Below are positions 33,451 to 45,212 of a DNA stretch of 64,000 bases, in pieces. This DNA comes from Scalesia atractyloides (taxonomy: Eukaryota; Streptophyta; Magnoliopsida; Asterales; Asteraceae): positions 8,225,054 through 8,289,053 of the forward strand of contig CAMTDV010000002.1 in assembly GCA_947069175.1 (NCBI GenBank), read 5' to 3'. The notes below the pieces were generated by a model. That model worked only from the letters and a program-made list of their open reading frames with translations. It did not search any database and was not told where the DNA came from. A program made the position numbers and the translations under genes. Every line of letters starts with the position of its first letter. Within the stretch, counting starts at the first letter, position 1.

Positions 33451-34420
33451 ACATGGAACTTCTCATAACCGCCTGATAATGCCTCTGATCCTTTGGCAAG
33501 AATACTTATATATAGGAAGTACCAGCGGCGTATCCACCATATTCTTGTCAAATTTTCATTGGTTTTATCAGTGAATTATGATTAGTCCTATATAACTCTA
33601 CAACCAATACAACAATCATAAAATACTGAAATAAAAATATCTGTGCGATCAAGGCTCAATCAAACGGAGCCGATCGTATTGTATGTACTGAAAATGAAAA
33701 TTGTCTGTGTGCTCAAGGCTCAATCAAACGGAGCCGAGCGTATTGCATGTACTGAAAATGAATAACTTAATCTGAACAACAATCACACATACAGCCTATG
33801 CATGGAACCTCTCATAACCGCCTGATAATGCCTCCGATCATTTGACAAGAATACTTATATATAGGAAGTACCAGCGGCGTATCCACCATATCCTTGTCAA
33901 ATTCTCATTGACTTTATCCGCAAGTTATGATTAGTTCTATGCGACTCTACAACAAACACCACAACCACAAGATACTGATAATGAAAATGTATGTGCGATC
34001 AAGGCTCAATCAAACGGAGCCGATCGTATTGCATGTACTGAAAATGAAAATTGAACTGTGCGCTCAAGGCTCAATCAAACGGAGCCGAACGTATTGCATG
34101 TACTGAAAATGAAAATTGAACTGTGCGCTCAAGGCTCAATCAAACGGAGCCGAACGTATTGCATGTAATGGAAATGTAAAATGAACTGTGCGATCAAGGC
34201 TCAATCAAACGGAGCCGATCGTATTGCATGTACTGAAAATAATAAACAATAATTACTCTAACAGTCTACATATGGAACCTCTCATAACCGCCAGATAATG
34301 CTTCTGATCCTTTGACAAGAATACTTATATATAGGAAGTACCAGCGGCGTATCCACCGTATTCTTGTCAAAGTTTCATTGGCTTTATCCTTAAGTTATGA
34401 TTGGTTTGATGTGATAAAGA
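33451..34420. repeat. Higher-order repeat region of the nested element
   Basis: Three copies of a block of about 130 bp begin ATGGAAC near 33452, 33802 and 34272; each contains ACTTATATATAGGAAGTACC. Between them six copies of a unit of about 63 bp carry GGCTCAATCAAACGGAGCC, which can form a hairpin (near 33654, 33716, 34002, 34068, 34130, 34196). It lies between the gag end and the polypurine tract, where pol would be in a complete element. Confidence 0.85.
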
Positions 34421-34431
34421 AAAACATAAAA

Positions 34432-34916
34432 CTAAACGATAGGAGTTGAATCTGGATCTTCGGTGAAAAGGACTAGCTGGGTATCTTCGTTTGGGCCGTC
34501 ATTATCTTCGACAAAATTGGCGTTGATGTTGAAGACTCTTCCTCTTGCTGGTGGCCTAGTGGTTGGATTTTCTTGGTTTACTTGATTAACTGGGTTTGAT
34601 TGGGCTTGAGTGTTGATGACGTTAACCAATTGAGGGCATGTGTTTCTAAAGTGGGTAGGGTCGCCACAATTGAAACAAGCTCGAGCATATGGGAACATGG
34701 GTATTGAGGTTGTTGATAGGTTTGGTTTATGGTTTGAGTAGGGAAAAAGGTTTGGTTTTGAAAGGTGCGGCAAACCTTGCTCAAATGACCATAGCGTCCA
34801 CAAGTTGCACATAGACGACAAGGTAAGGTATGGGGATGGTGATAAAAACAGTTGTTGCATCGAGGGTGAGGTCCAAGATATGGTTTCTTATTTGGGTAAG
34901 TTGAGTTGGGTGCCAC
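34432..34916 (-). pseudogene. C-terminal zinc-knuckle part of the nested element's gag, frameshifted
   Basis: Two overlapping frames share this part. One has CATCGRYGHLSKVC and the other CFNCGDPTHFRNTC; both are CX2CX4HX4C knuckles that bind nucleic acid in gag. A frameshift between them, near 34690, splits the region. After the knuckles comes an acidic tail ending in a stop at 34432. A complete element would continue into protease here, but repeats follow instead. Confidence 0.75.
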
Positions 34917-35018
34917 TTGAGTGATTGGGATAACTTGGATAGGTATGGCGTGTGAAATAGGTTGGTTTCGTTGGGTAGCAGCGAAAAGTTGCCCGTCTCT
35001 TTTTCTCTTAGGATTGGG

Positions 35019-35741
35019 TTAAGAAAGGGATCCGGTTTGGGTGGAGTCGGAGGTTTCAGTCGATTCTTTATCCTTTTTTTTTCTCTCCTCCTTGAAGTCT
35101 TTGTTTCGGATTCGATTCTCGGTGAGCTCTGTTGCTAGCTCCATTGCTGCTTCCAAAGTTGCAGGCTTGGCACTTATTACTGAGTCTTGAATCTTTGACG
35201 GAAGACCACGAATGTAGTGCTCGATCAAACGGTAGAGGGGAGTGAACATGTTGGGAACCATTTGATGTAATTCGAGGAATCTTTTGTTGTATGAGATGTG
35301 GTCTCCTTCCATTTGCTTTAACGAATAAAATTCATCTTCTAATTTCTTGATTTCGCTTCTTGGGCAAAATCGTCTGGTCATGATTTCCTTCAATTCGTTC
35401 CAAGTTAAGGTCATAGCATCTTCAACACCTCGTTTGGACTTCTCTGTATTCCACCAAGTAAGTGCTATCCCATATAATCGACCGGTAGCATAACGCACTT
35501 TGCGATCGTCAGGGCAATCGCAATTTAGAAAAGTGTTCTCCATTTCTTCAAACCAATGGAGGAGGGCGGTAACGCCTTCAGTCCCTTTGTATTTCGGAGG
35601 GTCGCATGATTTGAAATGCTTGTAGGTGCATTTAGTGATATTTGAAGGAGAGTTGAAAATGTTTTGATTTTCTTGATTGGCAGGATTAGCGGTAAATGCT
35701 TGTTGGACTTGGATTACAATGTTGGGTATTACGGCAGCCAT
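35019..35741 (-). CDS. gag capsid region of the nested element
   Basis: A 240-codon open frame reads from ATG at 35741. It has the plant Ty3/gypsy gag (retrotrans_gag) pattern: a CTYKHFKSCDPPKYKG start of the domain at about residue 37, LHWFEEMENTF, GIALTWWN, and LEDEFYSLKQ..SYNKRF in the C-terminal half, then a Lys/Glu-rich tail. The frame stops at 35019 before the zinc knuckles, so the full gag is interrupted once or twice between 35019 and 34916. Gag would package the element's RNA; reverse transcription would depend on enzymes supplied in trans. Confidence 0.85.
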   Translation of the reverse strand: MAAVIPNIVIQVQQAFTANPANQENQNIFNSPSNITKCTYKHFKSCDPPKYKGTEGVTALLHWFEEMENTFLNCDCPDDRKVRYATGRLYGIALTWWNTEKSKRGVEDAMTLTWNELKEIMTRRFCPRSEIKKLEDEFYSLKQMEGDHISYNKRFLELHQMVPNMFTPLYRLIEHYIRGLPSKIQDSVISAKPATLEAAMELATELTENRIRNKDFKEERKKKDKESTETSDSTQTGSLS

Positions 35742-36477
35742 TTGTTGAGCGATTTGGGATCATGGGTCGCATTCAGGAATGAGCATTCATAAAATAATTA
35801 TAGAAAAATAAATCTACTACATCCATAGGATGTCTTGGGTTTTGCTCGCCATGAGGCCCTACATGCCGCCATACTTTACCTGTGTAATCATGTGGGCCCC
35901 CATGAATACCGGTTTTTCATATGGTTCGCACGGGTTTGCCAGGTTGCGTACACAAAAACCTGGAGAAAATCGAGAAATATGTATACAACGTGTGATATTC
36001 GGAATGTGTCCAGGTGTAGACATGGTGACACCTCAAAGTAGGTTAGTTCGAACGACGTTTGGTGTGGCATGCTTTGGCCTAATAGGTCCTTCGCACTCTC
36101 ATCGTTGGTCCCCAGGTAGGCAAACTGGTCCGTTATATTGGATTTATACGAATGCCAACCTAGACAGGACGTTCCGACTACCGGTACTTGTACCCTTCCA
36201 GTTACTACATGCCCGTCGCAGAACTTACTTTGATGAGATTTGAAAATTGCAACAAAATCTTTGGATAATGAGAGTATGAAAATAAATTGAATACATGAAC
36301 ATCGATATATGTATAATGAATATGTATATAAGCATGTATGTTTGACTGTAAATGTAAACAAATATGAAACAAATAAATATCACAAGTTTGTATGTAACCA
36401 CCTAATCAATTAAAATTTAGGCAGACTATAGTATAGGCTCTAAGGGTCTAACAACCTATCCTATATCCCTATAGTCA
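35742..36477 (-). other. Leader region of the nested element
   Basis: Lies between the primer site and gag on the minus strand. Frames of 137 codons (plus) and 157 codons (minus) exist but overlap and show no family motifs; I treat the stretch as non-coding leader. Confidence 0.55.
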
Positions 36478-36491
36478 TGGCTCTGATACCA
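36478..36491 (-). other. Primer binding site of the nested element, tRNA-Met type
   Basis: On the minus strand TGGTATCAGAGCCA follows the LTR end TGACA after a short spacer. It is the same primer type as the surrounding element. Confidence 0.9.
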
Positions 36492-37629
36492 ATCTGTCAC
36501 ACCCCGACCCGCAGCGGAAAAGGTGATCGGGGCATGATTGGGTTATCATCAAAGCTCATGACATTTATTATACGTTTCATATTCATTAATACAATTTAAT
36601 GGAAAGTTTACAATAAGAATTACAACATGTTCTAACTATCATTCTAAGCTTCTTTGTTTCTCTTCTAAGGCATTTCCTATGTTTTCCTCGCTTCAACCTG
36701 TTCACCTGTATCATGTGTAAAAGAGTTTTTGGATCAACATAAAGTTGGCGAGTGAATCCTATGGAAAACATTTGAACAAGTTTATCCAATTGATTATAAA
36801 TAATGTGCATAACCACATATGAGTAAATGTAGATGTAAATTTATTCACACAACACATAATATTAAATATTGCACACACATACATCAAATGATTGTTTTGA
36901 GGCACGCGTTGTTCGACTCGTCTCCCACGAGGAACTGATGGGCCTAATGAATGAGTTTTGAGGCACGCGTTGTTCTACGAACTGATGGGCCTAATGAATG
37001 AGTTTTGAGGCACGCGTTGTTCTTACGAACTGATGGGCCTAATGAATGAGTTTTGAGGCACGCGTTGTTCTACGAACTGATGGGCCTAATGAATGAGTTT
37101 TAAGGCACGCGTTGTTCAACTCGTCTCCCACGAGGAACTGATGGGCCTAAATAATTTGCATACAACTTTGACAATATGTAATACATCACAACCAAACAAT
37201 AGTTACATTCTAGTTTAGATCATATAATGGTATAGCACGAGTTTGCATAAGAGAATTAGTTTAAGCGACACATGATACACCCCAAAACATGAATAAAAAG
37301 GGGAATTTGTAAGAATTCACTCACAGTGGGTGCGTTCGGTTGATGATGTTGAATGCACGCGAAGTGGTTTTAACCACGAGTGAGATTAACCTAGATAAAT
37401 ATCATTATGGTTCGGTAAGTAAACGGATTTTATTAATCTATTTTAGTAGGATTGTTGGGTGTATTTTTGTGAGTTTAAGGCTATTTTCTAACCTTAAAAA
37501 TGTTATTTTTAAGTATTTTTAATTGATTTTTAATTAAAATAATTAACTAAAAATAATAAAAAATTTTGACTTTTTCTGACCGTTGACTTTGACTTTGACC
37601 GTTGACCGGTTCGTATCGTGTATATAAGT

Positions 37630-38206
37630 GCGCTGGGTGAGGCTCGAACCCGAGACCTCCTGTTCGCGTGCACGCAGCTCTACCAACTGAGCTACGTGTC
37701 TAACCCGTCATATATCCGTTTTTAATTATATTTATATATTAATTAAGTTAAACAGAAAATCCTTTTATTTTAAAAACGATTTAATTGATTCGGACGGTGC
37801 GCTCCACAGGTCTCGAACCCGGGACCTGTGGGTTATGATAACACACAGTCCACCGCTGGACTGTGTGTACAACTTGTTAACTTAACTGATTTTTATCATA
37901 CTTAAACACAAATTAATTATTTTCATTTCTGACTTATTTAAAAAGCTTAATAATTATCCGGGTCGATGCAGAAGACCGGACTCGAACTCGTGCACTTTGA
38001 TTAAACATACACACAGTCCACCACTGGACTGTGTGTCTAACTTGGTTATTTTTCCGATTATTAATATACTTAACATATATATAAAATGAATCCGGTTCAG
38101 TTAACAAAAAGAACATTTTTATTTACGCAGCGTGTGTGGAACAGGATTCGAACTCGAGACCTTTGTGTGTTTATTGTGCACACAGTCCACCGCTGGACTG
38201 AGTGTC
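37630..38206 (-). repeat. Array of four tRNA-like modules in the right LTR
   Basis: Modules at about 37630-37700, 37798-37868, 37967-38038 and 38127-38206 are near-identical to those of the left LTR. The A-box and B-box regions are unchanged. Confidence 0.7.
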
Positions 38207-38909
38207 TAACCCGAGTTATTTCTTGATTTAAATTATACTTATGAGTTACAGGTTCATCGTCTTCTTCGTCGGATTTTAACCAGAGTCGGAAAATCCGACT
38301 GGTTCGATGTGTTAAATCATGTTCTTTAGTGTTTTAGGTTAATTACCGATGAGATAAAAGTAAAAGAAAGGAAAATTAGGCGTGAGGTATACCGACTAGC
38401 TTCCTCTGTTTTCCGGCAGAACTCCGGCGACGGCAATCCCTTCCGGCGACGAGTGTCTTGCAGCAGAGAGTCTTCAGAAAGCTTACAAAGTATGTGGGTG
38501 ACTTCGGTATAAGTTCAGAGGGTTCAGTGAGACTCAGAAATTAAGAACTCGGTTTTCTGGCGATAAACAGAAGAATTCCGGCGAGTGAGTTTTCGCCGAG
38601 AAAGGGTGTGGTTTTGAGCGAAAACGTTTGCAGAGGTTCGAGGTGGTTTTTATAGGGAAAATCGTCGATGTATTTGGCCCGATTTCCAACTGGATTCATT
38701 GGTTTGAATTACTCCGGCGGTTATAACTTTGGTCGCGGACTCAGACATCGGTTATAACCGATGTCTTAGTAAATGTTTACGTTATAACGGAAGATGTCGT
38801 TAAAACTCGCGAGATTGCCGGGATTTCCGACGACTGAACTTTTGGGCGCCGGTTTTGAATTCGGAACGTCAAGATATGAATTAAATGATCTTAATAATTA
38901 ACAGACAAA

Positions 38910-38989
38910 ACAAGTGGCGCAGTGGTTTGTGTGTTGTGTGTTAATTCGTTTGTGAACCGGTTACTGACCCGGGTTCGAAACCCAACAGA
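38910..38989 (+). repeat. Fifth tRNA-like module, opposite strand, right LTR
   Basis: Same as 32622-32701, but the T-stem 3' side reads CCCAAC rather than CCCGGC, so the stem is weakened here. Confidence 0.6.
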
Positions 38990-39175
38990 ACCAAAATATT
39001 TTTATTTTGCGATTTTCAACAGTTTTTCAAAAACAACTTATATAATCCCGTATAATAATTGATTATGTATCGTTAAAAATTATTTTGGGCATTTAATTCG
39101 CAACGAAAATTTTAACTGATTGTTCGGTTGATAAACGGAGCGGGTTTGGTAAATCCGTTTTTGACGGATGTTACA

Positions 39176-39741
39176 TTATTCAGCCTAGTTCCTCACCTTG
39201 GGGAGCTCCTATTCTGTTTGTAAAGAAGAAAGACGGTTCGATGCGAATGTGCATCGACTACCGGGAGCTGAACAAGCTAACCACTAAGAATAGATATCCT
39301 CTCCCCAGGATCGATGATTTATTCGACCAACTTCAAGGAGCTAGTTACTTTTCTAAAATAGATTTAAGATCAGGATATCATCAACTGAAGGTTAGAAGTG
39401 AAGATGTTCCTAAGACTGCCTTCAGGACCCGCTATGGTCATTTTGAATTCTTATTGTTACCTTTTGGGCTCACAAATGCACCGGCAGCATTCATGGATCT
39501 CATGAATAGAGTCTGCAAACCGTATTTAGATAAGTTTGTCATTGTCTTTATAGACGACATACTTATCTATTCTCGTAATCAAGATGATCACGAGAAACAT
39601 CTTCAGTGCATCCTAGAATTATTAAGGCAGTATAAACTTTATGCAAAGTTCTCTAAATGCGAATTTTGGCTTAGAGATGTCCAATTTCTTGGACACATGG
39701 TAAGTGAGCGTGGTATCCAAGTGGATCCCGCAAAAATTTAG
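39176..39741 (+). pseudogene. Reverse transcriptase core of the large chromovirus
   Basis: The frame resumes exactly after the nested element. It shows the RT blocks in order: WGAPILFVKKKDGS, MCIDYRELNKLT, YPLPRIDDLFDQL, FSKIDLRSGYHQ, FLLLPFGLTNAPAAF, and the catalytic FIDDILIYS at about 39550-39576 (the Y/FxDD site intact). An in-frame TAG at 39739-39741 ends it where a sense codon is expected, because the family sequence continues beyond. The active-site residues look normal; the stops and the inserted element are what inactivate it. Confidence 0.93.
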
Positions 39742-40488
39742 GCCATAATGAATTGGGAAGTGCCCAAGACCCCAACGGAGGTTCGTAGTTTCTTAGGATT
39801 GGCTGGTTACTATAGGAGGTTCATTGAGAACTTTTCAAGAATAGCCATTCCTTTAACCTCTTTGACCCATAAGAATATTAAGTATAATTGGGGTCCAAAG
39901 CAACAAGAATCTTTTGAGATTCTTGAACACAAGTTGAGCAACGCTCCTGTGTTATCTCTACCCGAGGGTATTGAGAACTTTGTTATCTATTGTGATGTTT
40001 CGCACACTGGCATGGGCTGTGTGCTAATGCAAAATGGCAAGGTAATTGCCTATGCATCATGACAATTAAAAGTGCATGAAAAGAATTACACCACCGACGA
40101 TTTGGAATTGGGTGCCGTTGTATTTGCACTAAAACTGTGGAGACATTACTTGTATGGCACAAAGTGTGTTATATACACAGACCATAAAAGTCTCCAGCAT
40201 CTGTTCAATCAGAAGGAATTGAACATGTGACAACGTCGTTGGATGGAAACTCTTAATGATTATGATTGTGAGATTCGCTACCATCCAGGCAAGGAAAATG
40301 TAGTTGCCGATGCCTTAAGTCGCAAGGAAAAGGTTAAACCTATAAGGATTAGCGCTAAGAGCATTGAGCTCATAAATAGCTTGAGTGAGAAGCTACTAGA
40401 TGCGCAAAAGCAAGCCTTATTAAAGGCTAATATCCCTAATGAGGGATTAGGCGGAACTGTTGACCAGTTGGAAAGGATGGAATCCTAA
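39742..40488 (+). pseudogene. RT thumb/connection and RNase H of the large chromovirus
   Basis: After the TAG the same frame continues with FLGLAGYYRRFIENF, then RNase H: YCDVSHTGMG (first Asp), LELGAVVFALK (Glu), YTDHKSLQHL (Asp) and NVVADALSRK (Asp). All four acidic residues are present. TGA stops at 40060-40062 and 40228-40230 lie where Arg would fit, consistent with CGA to TGA change at methylated CpG. A frame change follows near 40480. Confidence 0.9.
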
Positions 40489-41813
40489 GATTTAATGAAC
40501 GAATTTAGGTTCCGATCTTCGAAGGACTTAGAGATCTAATCCTCCAAGAAGCGCACAATTCAAGGTACTCGGTTCACCTGGGAGGTGACAAGATGTATCA
40601 AGACTTGAAGAAGAAGTATTGGTGGATTGGTTTGAAGAAATCCATAGCCACTCATGTAGCCAAGTGTCTGACGTGTTCGTAAGTTAAGGCCGAACATCAG
40701 AAACCGTCAGGACTTCTACAACAACTTGAAATTCCCACTTGGAAGTGGGAAATGGTAACGATGGATTTAATTACCAAGTTACCTAAGACCAAAAGTGGTA
40801 ATGACACTATTTGGGTCATAGTGGATAGGCTGACCAAGTCAGCACACTTCTTGCTAATAAAAGAGATGTATAATTCAGATAAATTGGCTAAGTTGTATGT
40901 GGACAAAATCGTGTCCTTACACGGTGTGCCGGTATCCATCGTATCTGACAGAGATGCTAGATACACATCTCACTTTTGGAAAAGTTTCCAACAATCTTTA
41001 GGCACACAATTGAACTTTAGTACGGCTTACCATCCGCAGACTGATGGTCAAAGTGAGCGTACTATCCAGACACTCGAAGACAAGCTTAGGGCATGTGTGA
41101 TTGATTTAGGTGGGAGTTGGGATGACCACTTACCCCTAATAGAATTCTCCTACAATAACAGTTATCATGCTAGCATCAAGGCTGCTCCTTATGAGGCCTT
41201 GTATGGGAGAAGATGTAGAACGTCCGTATGTTGGGCAGAAGTTGGGGAGGCCCAACTATCAGGACCTGAGATTGTCCTGGAGACCACGGAAAAGATTATA
41301 CAAATCCGTGATCGTCTCAAAACTGCCAGGGACCTGAGGCGTAAACCTCTTCAGTTCCAAGTAGGAGACAAAGTCACGCTGAAAGTATCACCCTGGAAAG
41401 GTGTGATGCGTTATGGAAAGAAGGGCAAGTTGAGCCCAAGATATATTGGACCATTCGAGATAATCGAATGTGTCGGCACTGTAGCTTATAAGCTCAGGTT
41501 GCCAGAGGAGTTTAGTGGAATTCATGATATATTCCACATATCTAACCTTAAGAAATGTCTAGCCGATGAGTCGCTAGCAATGTCGCACGAAGATGTGCAA
41601 ATAGATGAAAACCTGAGGTTCATTGAGAAACCAATTTCGATCGAGGATCGACGGGTTAAGAAGCTCCGAAGAAAAATGATACCTATAGTAAAGGTTAAGT
41701 GGGACGCCTTTAGAGGTCCCGAGTATACATGGGAGGTTGAGTCCACTATGCGACAAAAGTACCCCCATCTTTTGAATAAAATCTCAAGGTCGAGATTTCT
41801 TTTGAGGAGGTGA
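40489..41813 (+). pseudogene. Integrase with chromodomain-like C-terminus of the large chromovirus
   Basis: The zinc-binding N-terminus (AHNSRYSVHLGG..CLTCS) at about 40550-40682 contains stops near 40514 and 40684. From 40752 a 353-codon open frame carries the DDE core: Asp in MDLITKLP, Asp in IVSDRDARY, Glu in DGQSERTIQT. The GPY/F module (KLSPRYIGPFEI) and a C-terminal segment ending EYTWEVESTMRQKYPHLL follow. That tail is a chromodomain-like piece that in chromoviruses guides integration to heterochromatin. The catalytic core frame is intact; the N-terminus is broken. Confidence 0.92.
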
Positions 41814-41816
41814 GGA
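41803..41816 (+). other. Polypurine tract of the large chromovirus
   Basis: TGAGGAGGTGAGGA lies directly upstream of the 3' LTR start at 41817 and overlaps the integrase stop codon. Confidence 0.85.
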
Positions 41817-44800
41817 TGTAACACCCTGTAAAACCGTGTCCAATAGTATAGTGACACGTGTTGTATTTTAAATATAGTAGGTTAAAGACCAATAAGGACT
41901 AAAGGCGTCAACATGCTCAATCTGAGCCTCTGAGTGACGATCCGATGTCAACATGCATAAATAACAGCCTCTGAGTGACTGATACGTCAACATGCTTGAA
42001 ATTTGGCATCTGAGTGACTGATATGTCAACATGCCCAGCCTCTGAGTGACATCGGGATCAACATGCTTATCATAAGCCTTTGAGTGATCCTTTGTGAAGT
42101 CCTAAACTCTCATACGTGCCATTTGTTGGACGAGAGAGTTCAATTTTGTAAATATGTGAAAGTTGGATAATGGAGGGATTAAAGTGTCAACATGTTAATT
42201 TATACCCCTGAGTGACCTTTTAACGAACCAAGAGCTCGATAATGTCCGGGCATAATCCCGGGTATGCCAAGTATTGGCTACGGAGAGCTAAAAGTGCCAA
42301 AAAGGTGTTTAAAAAGGTTTTTAGAAGCTTTTTAAAGTTTAGGGGCTAAAGTGTCAAACTTTGAAACTGGCCGTGGGGAGGTCGCGGGCCGCGAGAGACC
42401 AGGCTTGGGTCTCTCGCGGGGCGCTAGAAGGCCTCTACTGCAGAAAATTTGTTTGGCAGCCAAGCAAAGCTCCAAAAACCATTAAATCGAAACCATGGAC
42501 TTGTAATCAGCTATGCCACGTTTTGAGACATTTGTAAGCTTCCTCTTACACCCCTAAACACCTGGCTTCACCTCCTTTGAGCTCTCTAACTATAAATAGG
42601 TGCTTAAGTTCACCATTTCAACTTGCACCTTTCTCATTAAATCACTCTTCTCCCTCCTCTGGAAGTTCCTAGCTGAAAGGAGCATCCAACTTAGTTCTCT
42701 TGCATTGTAGGAACCTCTTGTAAGTGTTCCATGCTCTTGCATTTTCGTTTATAGGCTTTTATAGCCAAAAGTCAAGCATTTTCGTAAAACGCTTTGACTT
42801 TCGGTTAAGACCATTATGGTCCAGCCATTGTTCGAAATGAACATGGCTAAGTGATCGTAATAAGGTAGGTGTTAGTCCCTATAAAGGGCACCTCCTGAAG
42901 ATCACGTTTACTAGACCGATTGACGGGTCAAAGTTATGATATTAAAAAGTCAAACAAGCCATTTTTGGAAAAAATAATAAATTAATCTTATACATGTTAT
43001 GAAACCTGTTTTGACACTTAAACAAGTTGGTAATAATTATTAGAACATGTAAGAACATGTTCGGCTCGTCAATTTCAGTTCTAGGGTTGGTTCGCAACCG
43101 AAAGTCGCGAAGTTTGACTTCTGCTTTGACTTTTGATTCCGACCCGTTTAGATTAGTTACCTACTGATCTAAAGTTGCATTATGATTGTAATATAATGTA
43201 GCATAACCCTCTGAGGTTATATTACATGATCATAATCAGAATCCAAGTTTATGCTCAAGTTCTATAGTTATGCCATCTTTGACCAAAATGTCCTTTTTAC
43301 ATAAATCAAGGTTTTAATGATAATAAACTTGAAAATGAGTTTCCTACTGATGTAATATTATAAGTAGGATTATTTGGGATGTTAAATCAAGAACTGAGTT
43401 CTCAAACAAGTCCTTAAACTATGTCGATAAATGACGGTTTTAGCCCTTGTGGCTTATAAAATGGTTTTAATCAAATCTTTCTAAAGTAAATCATTTACCT
43501 ACTGATATGTTATATTAAATAACATGTTTTAAACATTTTAATCTGACCTTTTTGTCAGTTTTCGTAAACATCACTTAAAAACGTCATTTTACGACATAAG
43601 CGTCGTTTCGGCGCATAGTATGGTTTTAAACCATATTATTGACCAAGACTTGTTACCTACTGATTTTAAAACTTATTTTAAACATATTTACAGTAGGTAC
43701 ATGTTATAAATTCAGAATCCCAAATAAATTATAAACTATGTGTAAAATGACCAAAATGCCCCTTCGGTGCATAGTTTGGTCATAAAGGATAATTTACACA
43801 TATAATTAACATCCTACTGATAGTATATCATAAATAAAATATTTTTCCAGAATACTTATGACTATAACATTAAATTATATTAAAGTTCCTTTATCACGGT
43901 ATAAAATTACCAAAATGCCCTTATGAGGCATAATTTCGTTTTATAACCTTAACGGGCATACAAGTTGATATCCTACTGATATCTTAACTTATTTAAAGTA
44001 TAATGGCATATAGAACTTGTCCATGACTTATCCGGTTACCCGATATCGCTAATATGCGCACGGTTACGTATATGTAACTATTTTACAGAACTTAACCGAA
44101 ACGGGTTTAACCTTGTCATTTAAATCTCAAAATCCAAAATGTTAATAGTTTACCCATATTAAACAAGTCAATGTACTTGTTGGGATTAAACTACATTCTA
44201 TCCAATTATCGTTTAATCTAGCGTCATACGTTTGATCAAGTACGCTAGTCGGTCTAAGTCTATGACTTAAATAAGACCGTTAGTATTTAATTAGTTAGTT
44301 TATGCCATAATCTAGACTAGAGACTTGCCGGTAAAAGTTGTCTGCACTTAGTCCTTTTTGTGTACGGCTGAGTTATTAAAAATTAAAGAAGACTAGCTCA
44401 GGTAAATACTCTTGACTTATTTCCCCTATACGGGCTTGGATTACGGTAAATTATCACCGCTTGGTCGGAAATGGGAATAATCGAACGCTGGAAGTCGGGA
44501 TAGAAATCCGCATATTCTGTTTTAATCAGTTTTGTTTGATAATTTAAACATCGGGGGTTAACTACCGTGTCCTGGATATCCTCGGCTCATTACAATCGAA
44601 ATGGCCACGACCTTAGCGCGGGTGTAGGCATACACCCGATAGACGCTCAATTATGCATTCTCACAAGGTTGGGAGGAATTGACTCCTTCGTGAGTCCAAA
44701 GTGGTGTGTATGTTAATTGTGTCTCGGTTTTCGTGCCGAGCCCCGTATGTATGACAAACATGTAAATCTGTTAACAAGGTTGGACGGTCAATTAACCCAA

Positions 44801-45207
44801 GTTATAAAAAGATTTTTGTGCTGATACGCACCTAAAACATTTTTTGAAATGTTTTCAAAATGAGTCAGTTGGGTGTATTTACCAGCGAAAGCTGACGTAT
44901 TTTCAAAAGACTAATCTGCAGGTACAATATGAAAATAGGCCGGAAGTGCTCCGTAGTGATAGAGGATCTTGGAAATCCTAAATCTGCCTAAGTCTGTTTT
45001 ATATTCTTTCTTATACAATTTAATGATCCGCCTGTGGATCTTCTATTACGAGCCTGTATAATATTTTGTATTTTCAATATTCGGTTTGTAATAGTAATTT
45101 TACTCCAAGACTTCCGCTGTGCGTGTTTAATTGACTATGATGTTATCAACTGATGTCACGATACTCTTCACCCGGATCCAACGGTGTTTGGATTTCGAAG
45201 TGTGACA
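41817..45207 (+). repeat. 3' LTR of the large chromovirus
   Basis: 3391 bp, from TGTAACACCCTG to a GTGTGACA end followed by AAAAA. It matches the 5' LTR over its full length with scattered differences, more than between the nested LTRs. The GC-rich hairpin block is at about 42372-42440 and the TATA box at about 42588. Confidence 0.95.
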
Positions 45208-45212
45208 AAAAA

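Larger units (their letters stand above)
36495..39175 (-). repeat. LTR of the nested element (its 5' LTR), right copy
   Basis: 2681 bp with the same ends as the left copy. The 47-bp array (36897-37150) has five units. It carries the same order of tRNA-like modules and the same GC-richer part. Confidence 0.93.
30158..39180 (-). mobile_element. Nested minus-strand LTR element, 30163-39175: gag but no pol (TR-GAG-like)
   Basis: The 9.0-kb element is inserted in pol. TTATT at 30158-30162 is repeated at 39176-39180, a perfect target duplication. LTRs are 30163-32885 and 36495-39175. On the minus strand the order is LTR, tRNA-Met primer site (36478-36491), leader, gag (35741-35019), zinc-knuckle part (34916-34432), repeat-rich stretch, polypurine tract (about 32886-32900), LTR. 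No RT, RNase H or integrase is found, so it would need enzymes from another element. The LTR pair is much more alike than that of the host element, so it is the younger insertion. Confidence 0.92.
22397..45212 (+). mobile_element. Ty3/gypsy chromovirus (Tekay/Del-like), 22402-45207, with target duplication and nested insertion
   Basis: The 22.8-kb structure has LTRs at 22402-25802 and 41817-45207 and a tRNA-Met type primer site at 25807. An extra frame (25974-27053) precedes gag (28279-29480), protease, RT, RNase H and integrase with a chromodomain-like tail. A polypurine tract ends at 41816. It is flanked by AAAAA at 22397-22401 and at 45208-45212. A younger minus-strand element (30163-39175) lies inside pol; removing it and one TTATT copy leaves about 13.8 kb. 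The pol order and the C-terminal tail place it with chromoviruses; RT motifs suggest Tekay/Del. Several stops and frameshifts make the gag-pol inactive. Confidence 0.9.

Noticed and set aside
35830..36361. 137- and 157-codon frames on opposite strands
   Set aside because: They overlap each other in the leader of the nested element and show no family motif.
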